Part shown: positions 25,331 through 33,167 of the stretch, piece after piece
Position numbering within the stretch: the stretch's first letter is position 1
Layout of the letters: each line of letters begins with the position of its first letter
NCBI RefSeq assembly: GCF_023715725.1
Contig: NZ_JAMBOT010000001.1
Coordinates: 868,001-932,000 of the forward strand
DNA from: Paenibacillus pasadenensis
GTDB taxonomy: Bacteria > Bacillota > Bacilli > Paenibacillales > Paenibacillaceae
Reading direction: 5' to 3'
DNA: 64,000 nucleotides
Position numbers and translations under genes: made by a program
Notes under the pieces: model-generated
What the model saw: only the letters and a program-made list of their open reading frames with translations
What the model was told of the DNA's origin: nothing
The model's database searches: none

Positions 25331-25359
25331 ATAATAACCGAACATGCGTTCTTTATCCA
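25331..25359 (-). promoter_or_regulatory. promoter with LexA-type box between -35 and -10
   Basis: Minus strand: -35 TGGATA (25359-25354), 17-base spacer, -10 TATTAT (25336-25331). The spacer contains CGAACATGCGTTC (25339-25351 on the plus strand), which fits the Bacillus LexA consensus CGAAC-N4-GTTC. It faces the 125-residue gene. Confidence 0.6.
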
Positions 25360-25479
25360 GAAGAAAGAAATGTAATTTTCAAATCACCATCACACTCTAC
25401 AAAATGCGACATTTTTTTCATCGTTAAAATTGTATCCTGTAAAGGTCTTTAGTTTTTAATTAAAAAGGGGGCGATATTA

Positions 25480-25701
25480 TTGGGAAAAATTAAGTCTATC
25501 CAAGTAAGGTGCCAGCATTGTAAAGGGTGGACCTTCCCAGGGATTGTGGCAGATACCACAGAAGAACTACTGTCTCAACTTTTAATGATAAAAGGAAACA
25601 AAGTAAATTGCATAGTATGTCGTAGATTGACATTATGCGATCGGGAACAGATGCGTATTCAAGATGAAGATGGTGGATTTAGAGGAGTTAACACTTTATA
25701 G
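25480..25701 (+). CDS. plus-strand zinc-ribbon-like small protein (moron)
   Basis: 73 residues from a TTG start with AAAGGGGGCG upstream. Two CxxC pairs (VRCQHCKGW and NCIVCRRLTLC) suggest a zinc ribbon or rubredoxin-like knuckle. It is the only plus-strand gene within the late region and ends in a strong terminator, so it is an independent unit inserted between terminase and portal genes. A promoter was not resolved with confidence (TATCCT near 25434 is a weak -10). Function unknown. Confidence 0.55.
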   Translation: MGKIKSIQVRCQHCKGWTFPGIVADTTEELLSQLLMIKGNKVNCIVCRRLTLCDREQMRIQDEDGGFRGVNTL

Positions 25702-25703
25702 AT

Positions 25704-25736
25704 AAAAAACCCGCCTTATTGGTGGGTTTTTTATCT
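25704..25736. terminator. strong bidirectional terminator
   Basis: AAAAAACCCGCC and GGTGGGTTTTTT pair around TTATT. The hairpin ends the plus-strand zinc-ribbon gene and, from the other side, the terminase operon. Confidence 0.85.
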
Positions 25737-26012
25737 ATTCCTTCCTCCTCCGATTTCAATACCGTCTGGATCGTCCTTGACTCCAGGTCTGCGCGGTGCA
25801 TATAGTCCTTGCTTGGTCCGGTACTCGTGGTATTCAACGCGCGGCTTCTGCGTCACGGACCTGAAATTAGGCCTTGCCCGCTTAACCAGCACTGTTTTCT
25901 CCGGCTCTTCGCGGGATGGTGGACGCGGCAGCTTGGCCCTTCCGCCGCTCAGCAGCAAGGTCAGCGTCGCCACGTTGCAGGCAAGGGTGCAGAGTACCAA
26001 GAAAAATATCAT
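25731..26012 (-). CDS. small membrane-anchored phage protein
   Basis: 93 residues from ATG 26012; TTG 26015 is an alternative. One N-terminal hydrophobic span (IFFLVLCTLACNVATLTLLL) is followed by a basic, Pro/Arg-rich cytoplasmic part. The ATG overlaps the previous stop (TGATG). Function unknown; it ends the terminase operon. Confidence 0.55.
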   Translation of the reverse strand: MIFFLVLCTLACNVATLTLLLSGGRAKLPRPPSREEPEKTVLVKRARPNFRSVTQKPRVEYHEYRTKQGLYAPRRPGVKDDPDGIEIGGGRNR

Positions 26013-26206
26013 CAATCCCCCACCGCCTCACCGTTCACGCGCTTAATGTCGCTGCCCAAGTCGGCCACGCCCGTCGATACAAGGCCGCATGACTGGCAGA
26101 ACCATTGATACATCCGAAGTGGCTTGACACCATCGGCCTTGAAGAATCCAATGTCGTTCCGGCTGCGGACCGGCGCTGGGGCTTTGCATGCTGGGCATTC
26201 CTTCAT
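26012..26206 (-). CDS. small zinc-ribbon phage protein
   Basis: 64 residues with ECPACKAPAPV and WFCQSCGLVSTG, two CxxC pairs forming a likely zinc ribbon. Translationally coupled to the next gene. No function is known. Confidence 0.55.
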   Translation of the reverse strand: MKECPACKAPAPVRSRNDIGFFKADGVKPLRMYQWFCQSCGLVSTGVADLGSDIKRVNGEAVGD

Positions 26207-26212
26207 CGTTGT

Positions 26213-26431
26213 TCACTCCGATCTATAGCCGTCTATCTTGCCACGGCAGGCTTCTTGAATAAGGTTGATAAGGATTCCGTTGAATACGTGCATGGGCAGG
26301 GTCGTCGGCAGTCCGTTCTCCTCCAAGAGAAAGTTGTATGCCCCGGTGTTTGTGTCGTAGCGGATGGCGATATCCACCACTCCTGCGGTTGCTTCGATCT
26401 CATGAAACTCTACGTTTAGCGCCTTGCCCAT
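26213..26431 (-). CDS. small phage protein of unknown function
   Basis: 72 residues, ATG 26431 with GGAGGATACGG. A compact alpha/beta protein (EFHEIEATAGVVDIAIRYDT...FNGILINLIQEA). It touches the end of the large terminase gene, so it is co-translated with it. Confidence 0.5.
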   Translation of the reverse strand: MGKALNVEFHEIEATAGVVDIAIRYDTNTGAYNFLLEENGLPTTLPMHVFNGILINLIQEACRGKIDGYRSE

Positions 26432-27927
26432 TACCGTATCCTCCTCAGCTCATTTTTCTTAGTCAATCCCAAGTCCTCCAATTCATTCGGCCCATAGAAC
26501 CCGCCATCACTCGGCTGCTCGCCAGGCTCGTCCACCCAGCGGTACTGCATTCTATTGATGGCCTGACTCATGGCGTCCACTTGGTCGTCATTGGCACCGC
26601 GCGGGAAAGCTGCCGCTTCCTCGACGAAATCCTGCACCCAAGGCTTATTAGACGGAAGGAACACATTGCCCGCTTCGATCTCTGGGGCCACCGCGCTTAC
26701 CCGAGCAATCTTGCCACCCTCAGGGTTAACAGCAATGATGCCGCCAATGCGGGCCTTGAGCAGCTGAATGATTGCCGGTCCGTTTGCTTTGTCCTCGATG
26801 TACTTGGCGCGGGCCTTGGGCCACTTGGCTGTCATATTAATGATCGCCTGCATGGTCGCTCCGATGTCCGCGCGGGCTCGCCACTGGTCAAGCAAGTATT
26901 TGTTGGCGCCGATCCGGCCCCACACCTGGCCCACGACGTAGTCACTGCCGTCGCTGTCCTTGAATGTACAGTCCCAGCTCTGCGCCATCTCGTCCCACTG
27001 TTTCAGACGCGGATCGAAGTCGTAATATTGCCACCAGTCCCGCTTGAGCATGGCGCCCTCTGCCGCACTAGGCCGCTGCTGGTACAGAGCATTCCATACA
27101 TAGGAGCCGACATTACTCTTCGTCACCTTGGCCCATGCCTCGTCAAATCCGCGCTGTGGCCAAAGTGCTTCGCCCACCTCGCGGCCCAAGCGGTCACCGG
27201 GTTCCGCGAGTGCTGGGTAATCAATGACTGTCCAGCGCTCACCGACATGGCTGCCATCTTTGACCTCGGCAGCTTCTTTAGCGAGCAGCCTGCCCACCAA
27301 GTCGTCCTCGTGCCAACGCGTCATTACGACGATAATTGCGCCGTCCGGTGTGAGCCTCGTATACAAGGTGGACTGGTACCACTCCCAGACCTTGTCCCGC
27401 ATGGTTTGAGAGTTCGCTTCCTCTGCATTTTTCAGCGGATCGTCGATAATGGCGATTCTTGCGCCCTTGCCGGTGATGGGGCCGCCGACGCCAGCTGCAT
27501 GCAGCCCGCCTCGTGTGCCAAGGATACCCCAACTCTCCGCGCCGGAATTGTTTGGATCGAGTTCCACGCCGGGGAAGACGTCTTTGCTGTCCACCACCGC
27601 TTGCCGGGCTAAACGAGAAAAGCCCCTGCTCAGATCCACTGAGTAGGAGCTTACAATGATTTCATCGTTTGGATGCCGGCCAAGATGCCAGGCGGGGAAG
27701 GTCTTCGATACCCGCTCACTCTTCCCGTGCCTGGGCGGCATGGTCACAATGACCCGTTTCAACTCGCCATCACTGACCCGTTGCAGCACAGCGTCCAACT
27801 CTTCCAGGTGCTTGCCGCTGACGTAGCGGAAGCCATTCACAAAGTCAACGTAGTACCCGAAGCTGCGCTGCGCCCTAGCTGCTTGGACCTGTTGGAGGCT
27901 CGGCAGCTTTGCTGAGGAGAGTTTCAA
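26431..27927 (-). CDS. terminase large subunit (packaging ATPase and nuclease)
   Basis: 498 residues from a TTG start with AAGGAG upstream; it overlaps the small subunit by about 50 bases. ATPase signatures: MPPRHGKSE (Walker A-like) and ARIAIIDDPL (Walker B). RNase-H-like nuclease acidic residues appear in SWDCTFKDSDGSDYVV, KYIEDKANG and GANDDQVDAMS. This motor cuts and pumps DNA into the procapsid through the portal. Confidence 0.9.
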   Translation of the reverse strand: MKLSSAKLPSLQQVQAARAQRSFGYYVDFVNGFRYVSGKHLEELDAVLQRVSDGELKRVIVTMPPRHGKSERVSKTFPAWHLGRHPNDEIIVSSYSVDLSRGFSRLARQAVVDSKDVFPGVELDPNNSGAESWGILGTRGGLHAAGVGGPITGKGARIAIIDDPLKNAEEANSQTMRDKVWEWYQSTLYTRLTPDGAIIVVMTRWHEDDLVGRLLAKEAAEVKDGSHVGERWTVIDYPALAEPGDRLGREVGEALWPQRGFDEAWAKVTKSNVGSYVWNALYQQRPSAAEGAMLKRDWWQYYDFDPRLKQWDEMAQSWDCTFKDSDGSDYVVGQVWGRIGANKYLLDQWRARADIGATMQAIINMTAKWPKARAKYIEDKANGPAIIQLLKARIGGIIAVNPEGGKIARVSAVAPEIEAGNVFLPSNKPWVQDFVEEAAAFPRGANDDQVDAMSQAINRMQYRWVDEPGEQPSDGGFYGPNELEDLGLTKKNELRRIR

Positions 27928-28321
27928 GGTCGTTCAACTCCTTGTCACTCAGGGCCGCTAAGTTTATGTCGTGTTTCATGGAACCTGAGACTTCCTGCTT
28001 AATAGATGGCGTATACTTGCCCGCCATTTCCAAGATCATCTTGCGGTCCTGATGACACTTGGGTTCATTAAGGGCAAAGTCCATCGTTGCAGAGAGTACC
28101 TTCTCCACTGCGTCGCGCAGGAATTCAGTCTGCTTGGCTCGCCGGTACGCTTGGAAGTCAGGTTTCGCCATGAGTTCATAATAGTAATCGCGGCTAATAT
28201 TCGCCACCTTGCAAAGCTTGGTGATGTTTAAATGCCGGTTTGCCGGATCGGCCATGGCTTCAAGCAACGCCAGCGCTTTCGGCGGTAATGTGTATTCGTC
28301 GGGAATCGCAACGTTTTCCAC
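27875..28321 (-). CDS. terminase small subunit
   Basis: 148 residues from GTG 28321, with GAGAGGTG upstream; an in-frame TTG at 28339 lies in the terminator tail and is rejected. It contains a DNA-binding helix-turn-helix (NITKLCKVANISRDYYYEL) and a helical oligomerisation region. It recognises the packaging site and feeds the large subunit, which it overlaps. Confidence 0.8.
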   Translation of the reverse strand: MENVAIPDEYTLPPKALALLEAMADPANRHLNITKLCKVANISRDYYYELMAKPDFQAYRRAKQTEFLRDAVEKVLSATMDFALNEPKCHQDRKMILEMAGKYTPSIKQEVSGSMKHDINLAALSDKELNDLETLLSKAAEPPTGPSS

Positions 28322-28340
28322 GGCTTTCACCTCTCTCAAA

Positions 28341-28378
28341 TAAAAATAAAAAGAGCCCCGGCGTATGACCGAAGCTCT
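28341..28378 (-). terminator. leader terminator between the late promoter and the terminase genes
   Basis: Minus strand: AGAGCTTCGG pairs with CCGGGGCTCT (10 bp counting two G-U pairs), 7-base loop, then TTTTTATTTTT. It lies about 40 bases after the predicted start of the late promoter and 20 bases before the small terminase start, so late transcripts must pass it. Confidence 0.7.
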
Positions 28379-28531
28379 TCAAAATACGATTCTAGCGAAT
28401 ATAGGGTATAACTACCCCAATATGATAATATCATGGCGTTCGAGGACACGTCAAGTTCACTAATTGCCATAAAATCCTTATCTTACGCGGATTTCAGGCG
28501 AAGTTATGGTAATTAGTCATTTGGGCACCAA
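28379..28531. other. late control region, no gene
   Basis: Between the late regulator gene and the small terminase. Apart from the promoter and palindromes listed separately, no open frame with a ribosome site was found. Confidence 0.5.
28404..28454 (-). promoter_or_regulatory. candidate late promoter with two inverted repeats
   Basis: -35 TTGACG (28454-28449), 18-base spacer and -10 TATTAT (28430-28425) on the minus strand. The -10 is embedded in a perfect palindrome, ATGATAATATCAT (28422-28434), and a second repeat, GGGTA-TAAC-TACCC, follows at 28404-28417. These are likely regulator sites. Confidence 0.6.
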
Positions 28532-28921
28532 TCACACCACAGCCAGCCTCGGCAGCTTCGCACTCTTCTTCTTCACGTAACTCAGGCTCATGCCAACCGC
28601 GCTAGCGATCTGTTCCATACTCATGCCCTCCACGTCCCGAAGCCGGATAATCTGGGCATTGATGCCGCCGTAACCTTCGATCACTTCGTCCATCCGCGCC
28701 AGCACCGCCGCCTTGCGTGCTGCAGCTGCTTCGACCTGCGCAATCCGATCCTCCACATTGTTCAGCAGCCGAACAGCCTCGTCCAGAGAGTATCGCGGGA
28801 TCCGGCCCAGCGAGAATGTCGCTGCATACATCGCCGCGTGCTCTTCGCGCAGCTCCTCCGCTCGGAGCTCCAGCAGATCATGCTCCGCTCGGAGCTCATT
28901 GTACGCCAGCATGCCTTCCAT
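28532..28921 (-). CDS. sigma-like/ArpU-type late transcription regulator
   Basis: 129 residues from ATG 28921 (TTAGGAGG upstream). The N-terminal two thirds is a coiled coil (ELRAEHDLLELRAEELREEHA). The C-terminus, IIRLRDVEGMSMEQIASAVGMSLSYVKKKSAKL, is a sigma-region-4-like helix-turn-helix. Such proteins just upstream of the terminase genes (RinA/ArpU group) activate late transcription in Gram-positive phages. The palindrome-bearing promoter directly downstream is its likely target. Confidence 0.65.
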   Translation of the reverse strand: MEGMLAYNELRAEHDLLELRAEELREEHAAMYAATFSLGRIPRYSLDEAVRLLNNVEDRIAQVEAAAARKAAVLARMDEVIEGYGGINAQIIRLRDVEGMSMEQIASAVGMSLSYVKKKSAKLPRLAVV

Positions 28922-28933
28922 CGCATCAGCCTC

Positions 28934-29221
28934 CTAAGGAATGAGTGCATCCATAACCGAACGTTTATAGTCACCGACGCCTGCCGGATCGAATCGCATC
29001 TCCATTAACCGGCGGCTTGCGCTGGCATAATCCTGCTGGAAACCGGTGTACGCGACGATATGCTCCGCAATCTCCTGCGGCGTCTCGATCACCCAAAAAC
29101 GCTGGCCCGCAATGCCTAATGCAGTTGCTGTGCCTCCGTCACACTCCCCAGAGTGCATATATGAAACATCGCTTGGCTGAATGTATAAGACTTCCCCATG
29201 AATCGTTTTCACTTTAATCAA
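28934..29221 (-). CDS. phage protein of unknown function
   Basis: 95 residues from TTG 29221 (GGGGGATG upstream). It starts with a small beta-rich part (KTIHGEVLYIQPSDVSYMHS) and ends helical. It is the last member of a run of small middle genes before the late regulator. Confidence 0.5.
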   Translation of the reverse strand: MIKVKTIHGEVLYIQPSDVSYMHSGECDGGTATALGIAGQRFWVIETPQEIAEHIVAYTGFQQDYASASRRLMEMRFDPAGVGDYKRSVMDALIP

Positions 29222-29236
29222 TCTGCATCCCCCTTA

Positions 29237-29464
29237 TCAATTTTCACCTTGCTCAATTATTTCTCCCCATGCTTTCAGGAGGTTGGTTAAAATTGCAACC
29301 TTTAGCGAATCGTCCCCACTACTATTTTCAATGATTGCACTTGTGAAGCCCACAAAAACCGCATGCCGACGATTTTGCTCATTCTCCTTCAAAATACCAT
29401 CCTTGAAATAATCGACCGAAAATGCCCCCGTATCTACAGGCTTTGGCTTCGAGCGCCTAGGCAT
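29237..29464 (-). CDS. phage protein of unknown function
   Basis: 75 residues from ATG 29464 with GGGAGGAGG upstream. A basic N-terminus (MPRRSKPKPVDTG) precedes an alpha/beta core. It overlaps the previous gene's end by a few bases. No family is recognised. Confidence 0.5.
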   Translation of the reverse strand: MPRRSKPKPVDTGAFSVDYFKDGILKENEQNRRHAVFVGFTSAIIENSSGDDSLKVAILTNLLKAWGEIIEQGEN

Positions 29465-29831
29465 GCCCTGCCTCCTCCCGAAGTGCCAGGATGAACGCCC
29501 TCGTTGCCGCCAGGGGGATCGTCTCGCCGTCAGCTTTGGAAATTGTGACAAGAAACTCCTCAACCGCACGGTAAACCTCGACGGTGGTCAAGCGGTCCGG
29601 ATCAATGGTGATGTGGATGGTGTAGCCGCGCTCTGTAACTTTCTTGGCTGCCCAATTCGTAATCCTAGCGTCAGTCGAGGGCGTAAACACTCCTGTTGAC
29701 CAGTGCCTGTTGCGACCATCTTCCACCCAGTGCACTCCGTTGGCATCTATTTCGTATCCAAGCGCCCGCGCCAGCTCCGCATCCAACTCCGCATCCAACT
29801 CCGGCCCAGCAGGCATCGTCCTAATGTCCAT
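29457..29831 (-). CDS. phage ABA-sandwich-type small protein
   Basis: 124 residues from ATG 29831. The pattern (ELDAELARALGYEIDANGVHWVEDGR, then a beta strand, RLTTVEVYRAVEEFL and a C-terminal helix) matches the phage ABA-sandwich family common in Bacillus and Paenibacillus phages. Role unknown. Confidence 0.5.
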   Translation of the reverse strand: MDIRTMPAGPELDAELDAELARALGYEIDANGVHWVEDGRNRHWSTGVFTPSTDARITNWAAKKVTERGYTIHITIDPDRLTTVEVYRAVEEFLVTISKADGETIPLAATRAFILALREEAGHA

Positions 29832-29841
29832 TGGGGGCCTC

Positions 29842-30141
29842 CTATTCAATGATTTGTCCATGCGTCGATAGATTTTCTGCCCTTAAACCACCAATGCGTT
29901 CGGCAATCCGCATCATTTGGTTTGGTCGGTCACGCTTATACAGCCAGAGCATGGCACCTACGCAATGCTGTTCTTCCTTGTTAGTGGTTGAGTCATAGTT
30001 AACCGTCTTATGGCATGAAAATGTTCGACCTTGGAGCAAATCCATCTTTATCCCTTTGATCCTTTCCGGCCGCAATGTTTGATTGGTCGAGCTGCCCTCT
30101 ATAAACGGGCAGTCGGGGCAGGTCCTTTTTAGATCGAACAT
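29842..30141 (-). CDS. DUF6283-type phage protein
   Basis: 99 residues. It opens with FDLKRTCPDCPFIEGSS and has later conserved SCHKTV and HCVGAMLWLYK segments. The cysteines and histidines suggest metal binding. Similar proteins are found in many phages, with unknown role. ATG 30141 has GAGGGAGAGGG upstream. Confidence 0.55.
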   Translation of the reverse strand: MFDLKRTCPDCPFIEGSSTNQTLRPERIKGIKMDLLQGRTFSCHKTVNYDSTTNKEEQHCVGAMLWLYKRDRPNQMMRIAERIGGLRAENLSTHGQIIE

Positions 30142-30521
30142 CCCTCTCCCTCCTTGAGCAGATGGGGGTGGGTATACTTGGAGCCGATGACTTCACACTC
30201 GTCCGCGACATATTCGGCGTAATCACACAACAGCTGGTTACCCAAGCGAAAAGCGCAATTGGAAAACCTGATTATCTCGTTGTGGTACGTCATGCTCGTG
30301 TTTTCAGGCGTTTCATATAAATCCGGCACTTTGAGGATATCCCCCTCGTAAATCCCCGTCCCCATCTTGTCCTTGAGTCCCGTGTACTGCATGAGATTAT
30401 CGTGCGGAGCGTCGTTCCCGTCCTCGAAGTCTCTACCGCAGCGATAAATTTTGCCGTCGGCTAGAATTGGCGTGTACATCTCTGTTCCGTCCCAGGCTCT
30501 GAACTTGTACTCCCTACTCAT
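30129..30521 (-). CDS. YopX-family protein
   Basis: 130 residues from ATG 30521 (AAAGGAATG upstream). The start MSREYKFRAWDGTEMYTP and the central LMQYTGLKDKMGTGIYEGDI are typical of YopX proteins encoded by many phages and mobile elements. The biochemical role is not established. Confidence 0.8.
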   Translation of the reverse strand: MSREYKFRAWDGTEMYTPILADGKIYRCGRDFEDGNDAPHDNLMQYTGLKDKMGTGIYEGDILKVPDLYETPENTSMTYHNEIIRFSNCAFRLGNQLLCDYAEYVADECEVIGSKYTHPHLLKEGEGCSI

Positions 30522-30783
30522 TGGCTTCATTCCTTTCGTAGAGGAACTTCGTGCCGTCATGTCCCGTTGCCCCAAGTTTAAAGGCGAGGCTTGAGAGGCA
30601 CATTTCAGGGCCGTTCTCGCCGGGAACGCTGTGAAACTCGATCCATCCATCATGCTGGCCTACAGTATTGAGGACGGCACGCGCCTGTTCGTTTACCTCG
30701 ATGTAGTGATAAGGTGGATTTCCCTTTTCGTGATAGATGCACGGCAGTGTATTGAGCAGATCGATCTTTTCCTGATTACTCAT
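30514..30783 (-). CDS. small phage protein of unknown function
   Basis: 89 residues, ATG 30783 with AAAGGAGATAG. Aromatic-rich middle (CIYHEKGNPPYHYIEVNEQ) and a charged end. It overlaps the YopX gene by 8 bases. No family is recognised. Confidence 0.5.
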   Translation of the reverse strand: MSNQEKIDLLNTLPCIYHEKGNPPYHYIEVNEQARAVLNTVGQHDGWIEFHSVPGENGPEMCLSSLAFKLGATGHDGTKFLYERNEANE

Positions 30784-31615
30784 TGGTTCTATCTCCTTTC
30801 AGAAGCTCACGTAATTGGTTGTCAGCTTCTCTATGAGCTTTCGTAAGGAAACTCTCACGTTTCAAAGCCTGCTGATACTCCTTCTCCCAATCCTTATTTT
30901 CAAGCTTTAGCGTGGTCACATCTGCTTCCAAGCGTTCCAGTTCTGCTTTATATCCCTGTCGAGTCTGTTCATGGCAAGCTCGCTCTTCGTTGTATTCCTC
31001 CGTTATCTGCTCAATCTTCCGGCGCTGCTGGTCGTTCTCGGCCTGTAGGCGTTTCAGCTTGTCATAGTCCGGCGCGAAATGCTTTCCGATATCCTCAAAT
31101 AAATCGGCTTGTTTCTGCTCCAATTCTGTCTGGAGTCGCGCTATCTCTCCCTGCTGGCGCTGTACCTCTGCGGTCAGTTGGTTGCGCTCATCCGACATTC
31201 GCCATTCGATCATTTCGCGCAGATCGTCTGGCGTGGCACGACCTTGGTATCCGCCGTTATCTTCGCAATTTTCACCGGGGATCAAAGCGGCATCTTCCCA
31301 TTCTCTTAGCCGCTGTACCTCGGCTAGGAGGGAGTTTATCCATTTAGGGGCGTTGACGATGAGGTGGGCGTCATCCGAATCAAGTTCAGTCCTTGGTTCT
31401 TCGTTGTGGCTTGCACGATATTGAGCGCCAAATGCGACTGCAATCGTTCGCCTTCCCGGAGAGAAGATTGACTGCTTGCAATTCCTGCCTGCGCATCCCT
31501 TGTGCCAATGTACGGGAGACAACCTCCACGGCCCCGGCGTTGCTGCATCCACCGCCTGCCTTATTGCGTCAATCTGCTCCGCTGTCATCGCTGTCATGGG
31601 CTGCTGTTCGCTCAT
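30776..31615 (-). CDS. Ead/Ea22-like phage protein with long coiled coil
   Basis: 279 residues from ATG 31615 (ACCGGAGGTG upstream). The N-terminal 110 residues carry the Ead/Ea22-like pattern (VDAATPGPWRL ... DDAHLIVNAPKWINSLLAEVQRL). The rest is a continuous coiled coil with Leu/Gln/Glu heptads. Ead/Ea22 proteins are frequent accessory genes of temperate phages; their function is not settled. Confidence 0.65.
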   Translation of the reverse strand: MSEQQPMTAMTAEQIDAIRQAVDAATPGPWRLSPVHWHKGCAGRNCKQSIFSPGRRTIAVAFGAQYRASHNEEPRTELDSDDAHLIVNAPKWINSLLAEVQRLREWEDAALIPGENCEDNGGYQGRATPDDLREMIEWRMSDERNQLTAEVQRQQGEIARLQTELEQKQADLFEDIGKHFAPDYDKLKRLQAENDQQRRKIEQITEEYNEERACHEQTRQGYKAELERLEADVTTLKLENKDWEKEYQQALKRESFLTKAHREADNQLRELLKGDRTNE

Positions 31616-31830
31616 GCCTGCACCTCCGGTAGGTTGATATGGGCGTAGTGGGTGATTTGCTTGTCTGGAGGTGCCATTGCTCCGATGAACCACGGACCAT
31701 TGCTTAGCACAAGGAGCTGTGCTTCCGAAACATCGCTCCCGGCTGTGACAAGGTAGTCTCCTTCCTCCGGCGGATTCTCGCGGTCGTACTTGATCCACGT
31801 AATGCTTCCCTGCTGCTGTTCGTTACTCAT
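31612..31830 (-). CDS. DUF551-like small phage protein
   Basis: 72 residues. WIKYDRENPPEEGDYLVTAG followed by a Trp-containing strand fits the DUF551 pattern. ATG 31830 has GGAGG upstream; the end overlaps the Ead-like gene start. Confidence 0.55.
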   Translation of the reverse strand: MSNEQQQGSITWIKYDRENPPEEGDYLVTAGSDVSEAQLLVLSNGPWFIGAMAPPDKQITHYAHINLPEVQA

Positions 31831-32095
31831 GGGCGGCCTCCTCTACTTTGACCACCGCCACACACTCGCGGAACTGGCGCTTAATGAATTCGTCATGCCG
31901 GGCATTCGCCACGTTTGGATGGCGGTGCCGCTGTTTAAGGTATTCCGGGCCTACGTGGTCGATAGAAGCTGGCGGGCTGCACCACCACGAGTCGGTGAAG
32001 CGGCCTTTTCCGTCGGTAAAGCGACTCATGTATCCATTGACTTCGCCGCCAGGCTTATCCCTGTGCGGCCACATCTCGAATTTTAAACGTGCCAT
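31823..32095 (-). CDS. small phage protein of unknown function
   Basis: 90 residues, ATG 32095 with AAGGAGGG. Rich in His, Arg, Lys and aromatic residues (SWWCSPPASIDHVGPEYLKQRHRH). It overlaps the next gene by 8 bases. No family is recognised. Confidence 0.5.
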   Translation of the reverse strand: MARLKFEMWPHRDKPGGEVNGYMSRFTDGKGRFTDSWWCSPPASIDHVGPEYLKQRHRHPNVANARHDEFIKRQFRECVAVVKVEEAAHE

Positions 32096-32121
32096 GCTAT
32101 CCCTCCTTGGGAGACCCCTAG

Positions 32122-32397
32122 CTAGGAGCGCCCACCCAAAATGATTTCAATATCGCTCGGCTCGCCCATGGCTTTGGCCGTCACCTGCAAGCCCGTTCCC
32201 ATCGCTGCCGTAAGATGCATTAATATTTGCGATCTTTCGTCAGCATCGAAGTGACAGACCATGCCGCCAATCGTGTGAGCAGCCGTTGCCATCAACGCAT
32301 AGAGGCTTTCGTGCGTATTGCATTTGGTTGACTCCGTGAGTAAATAGTTCATGACATGATCAAATTCTGTTTTCGCTCGGTTTACTTTTGACTTCAA
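32122..32397 (-). CDS. phage protein of unknown function
   Basis: 91 residues from TTG 32397, chosen because AAGGAGGGG lies 6 bases upstream. Helical, with a basic N-terminus (LKSKVNRAKTEFDHVMNYLL). No family is recognised. Confidence 0.5.
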   Translation of the reverse strand: MKSKVNRAKTEFDHVMNYLLTESTKCNTHESLYALMATAAHTIGGMVCHFDADERSQILMHLTAAMGTGLQVTAKAMGEPSDIEIILGGRS

Positions 32398-32444
32398 CCG
32401 TTTCCCCTCCTTGTGGTAAGGCCGTAGCCTCCCTGATCTAATAT

Positions 32445-32735
32445 CTACCTTTGATCCACGCGAACCAATTGACTCGGACGCGGGCAATAATAATCAACTA
32501 ATGTGCTACGTCCCCGGCGCTGGACAGCGACGATATACCGGGTTTGATCCGATCCCGTTGAACGCAGCGCGTCGTCAAACTTAACTCGCCCCTTGGGGGT
32601 GTCGATAGGGAGCAATTTTGAGGCGTTACATTGTGGTGGCACAACTGCGATCACTGCCCCCTCTTTAACCTTGTGACTGCCCTGAGATTGGCTGGTCCAA
32701 CTTACTATGTCTCCAACGTTTAACAACTTGCGCAT
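32445..32735 (-). CDS. small beta-rich phage protein
   Basis: 96 residues; ATG 32735 has AAAGGGG upstream. The first part (LLNVGDIVSWTSQSQGSHKVKEGAVIAVVPP) reads like an SH3/KOW-type barrel. Function unknown. Confidence 0.5.
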   Translation of the reverse strand: MRKLLNVGDIVSWTSQSQGSHKVKEGAVIAVVPPQCNASKLLPIDTPKGRVKFDDALRSTGSDQTRYIVAVQRRGRSTLVDYYCPRPSQLVRVDQR

Positions 32736-32749
32736 CCCCTTTCGCTTGT

Positions 32750-33046
32750 CTAAGCGACAACTTCTTTCAAAATGAACTCTTTCACCCGGTCCACTTCACT
32801 CTGTTCGACGATAATTGTTTCGTATGAATCTACTGCATGAAAACTAATGATTTCATGGACGAATTCAGGGACCAACCGCTCCATGTCTTCAGGGTACTCT
32901 GCGATATCTTTCCAATCTGCCCACGACAAAGCATCATTTTTACCGATGTTGAACACTCTTTCCTTGCTCATTTTTGGAGCAGGAAGCTTTTGGTCGCAGC
33001 AGGAACAATAGTTCCTTTTTGTTTTGTATTTGACGGTGACGCTCAA
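32750..33046 (-). CDS. phage protein of unknown function
   Basis: 98 residues from TTG 33046, 11 bases after AGAAGGAGA; a GTG at 33055 is also in frame but touches the ribosome site. A CSCCDQKLP knuckle near the start is followed by an acidic alpha/beta part. No family is recognised. Confidence 0.5.
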   Translation of the reverse strand: MSVTVKYKTKRNYCSCCDQKLPAPKMSKERVFNIGKNDALSWADWKDIAEYPEDMERLVPEFVHEIISFHAVDSYETIIVEQSEVDRVKEFILKEVVA

Positions 33047-33131
33047 TAGCCGCACTCTCCTTCTGTTGAACTAAAATAGCCGCTGCTGTCCGGCTGTTGC
33101 TGCTATAGGGTTGATCCAGAGGTACGCTCAA
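32940..33131 (-). CDS. possible overlapping small protein (63 residues)
   Basis: A TTG start at 33131 follows an excellent GGGAGGAGGTAAG site and opens 63 codons, more than half of which overlap the gene at 32750-33046 in another frame. The predicted protein is basic and helical. Either it is a real overlapping gene or the site once served a shortened gene; weak. Confidence 0.3.
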   Translation of the reverse strand: MSVPLDQPYSSNSRTAAAILVQQKESAAIERHRQIQNKKELLFLLRPKASCSKNEQGKSVQHR

Positions 33132-33167
33132 TGGCTTACCTCCTCCCTGTTGTGCTGCCCCTGGGGG

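Noticed and set aside
26338..27612. 424-codon plus-strand open frame opposite the large terminase
   Set aside because: It is antisense to a clear terminase, has no ribosome site or domain, and arises from codon bias of the real gene.
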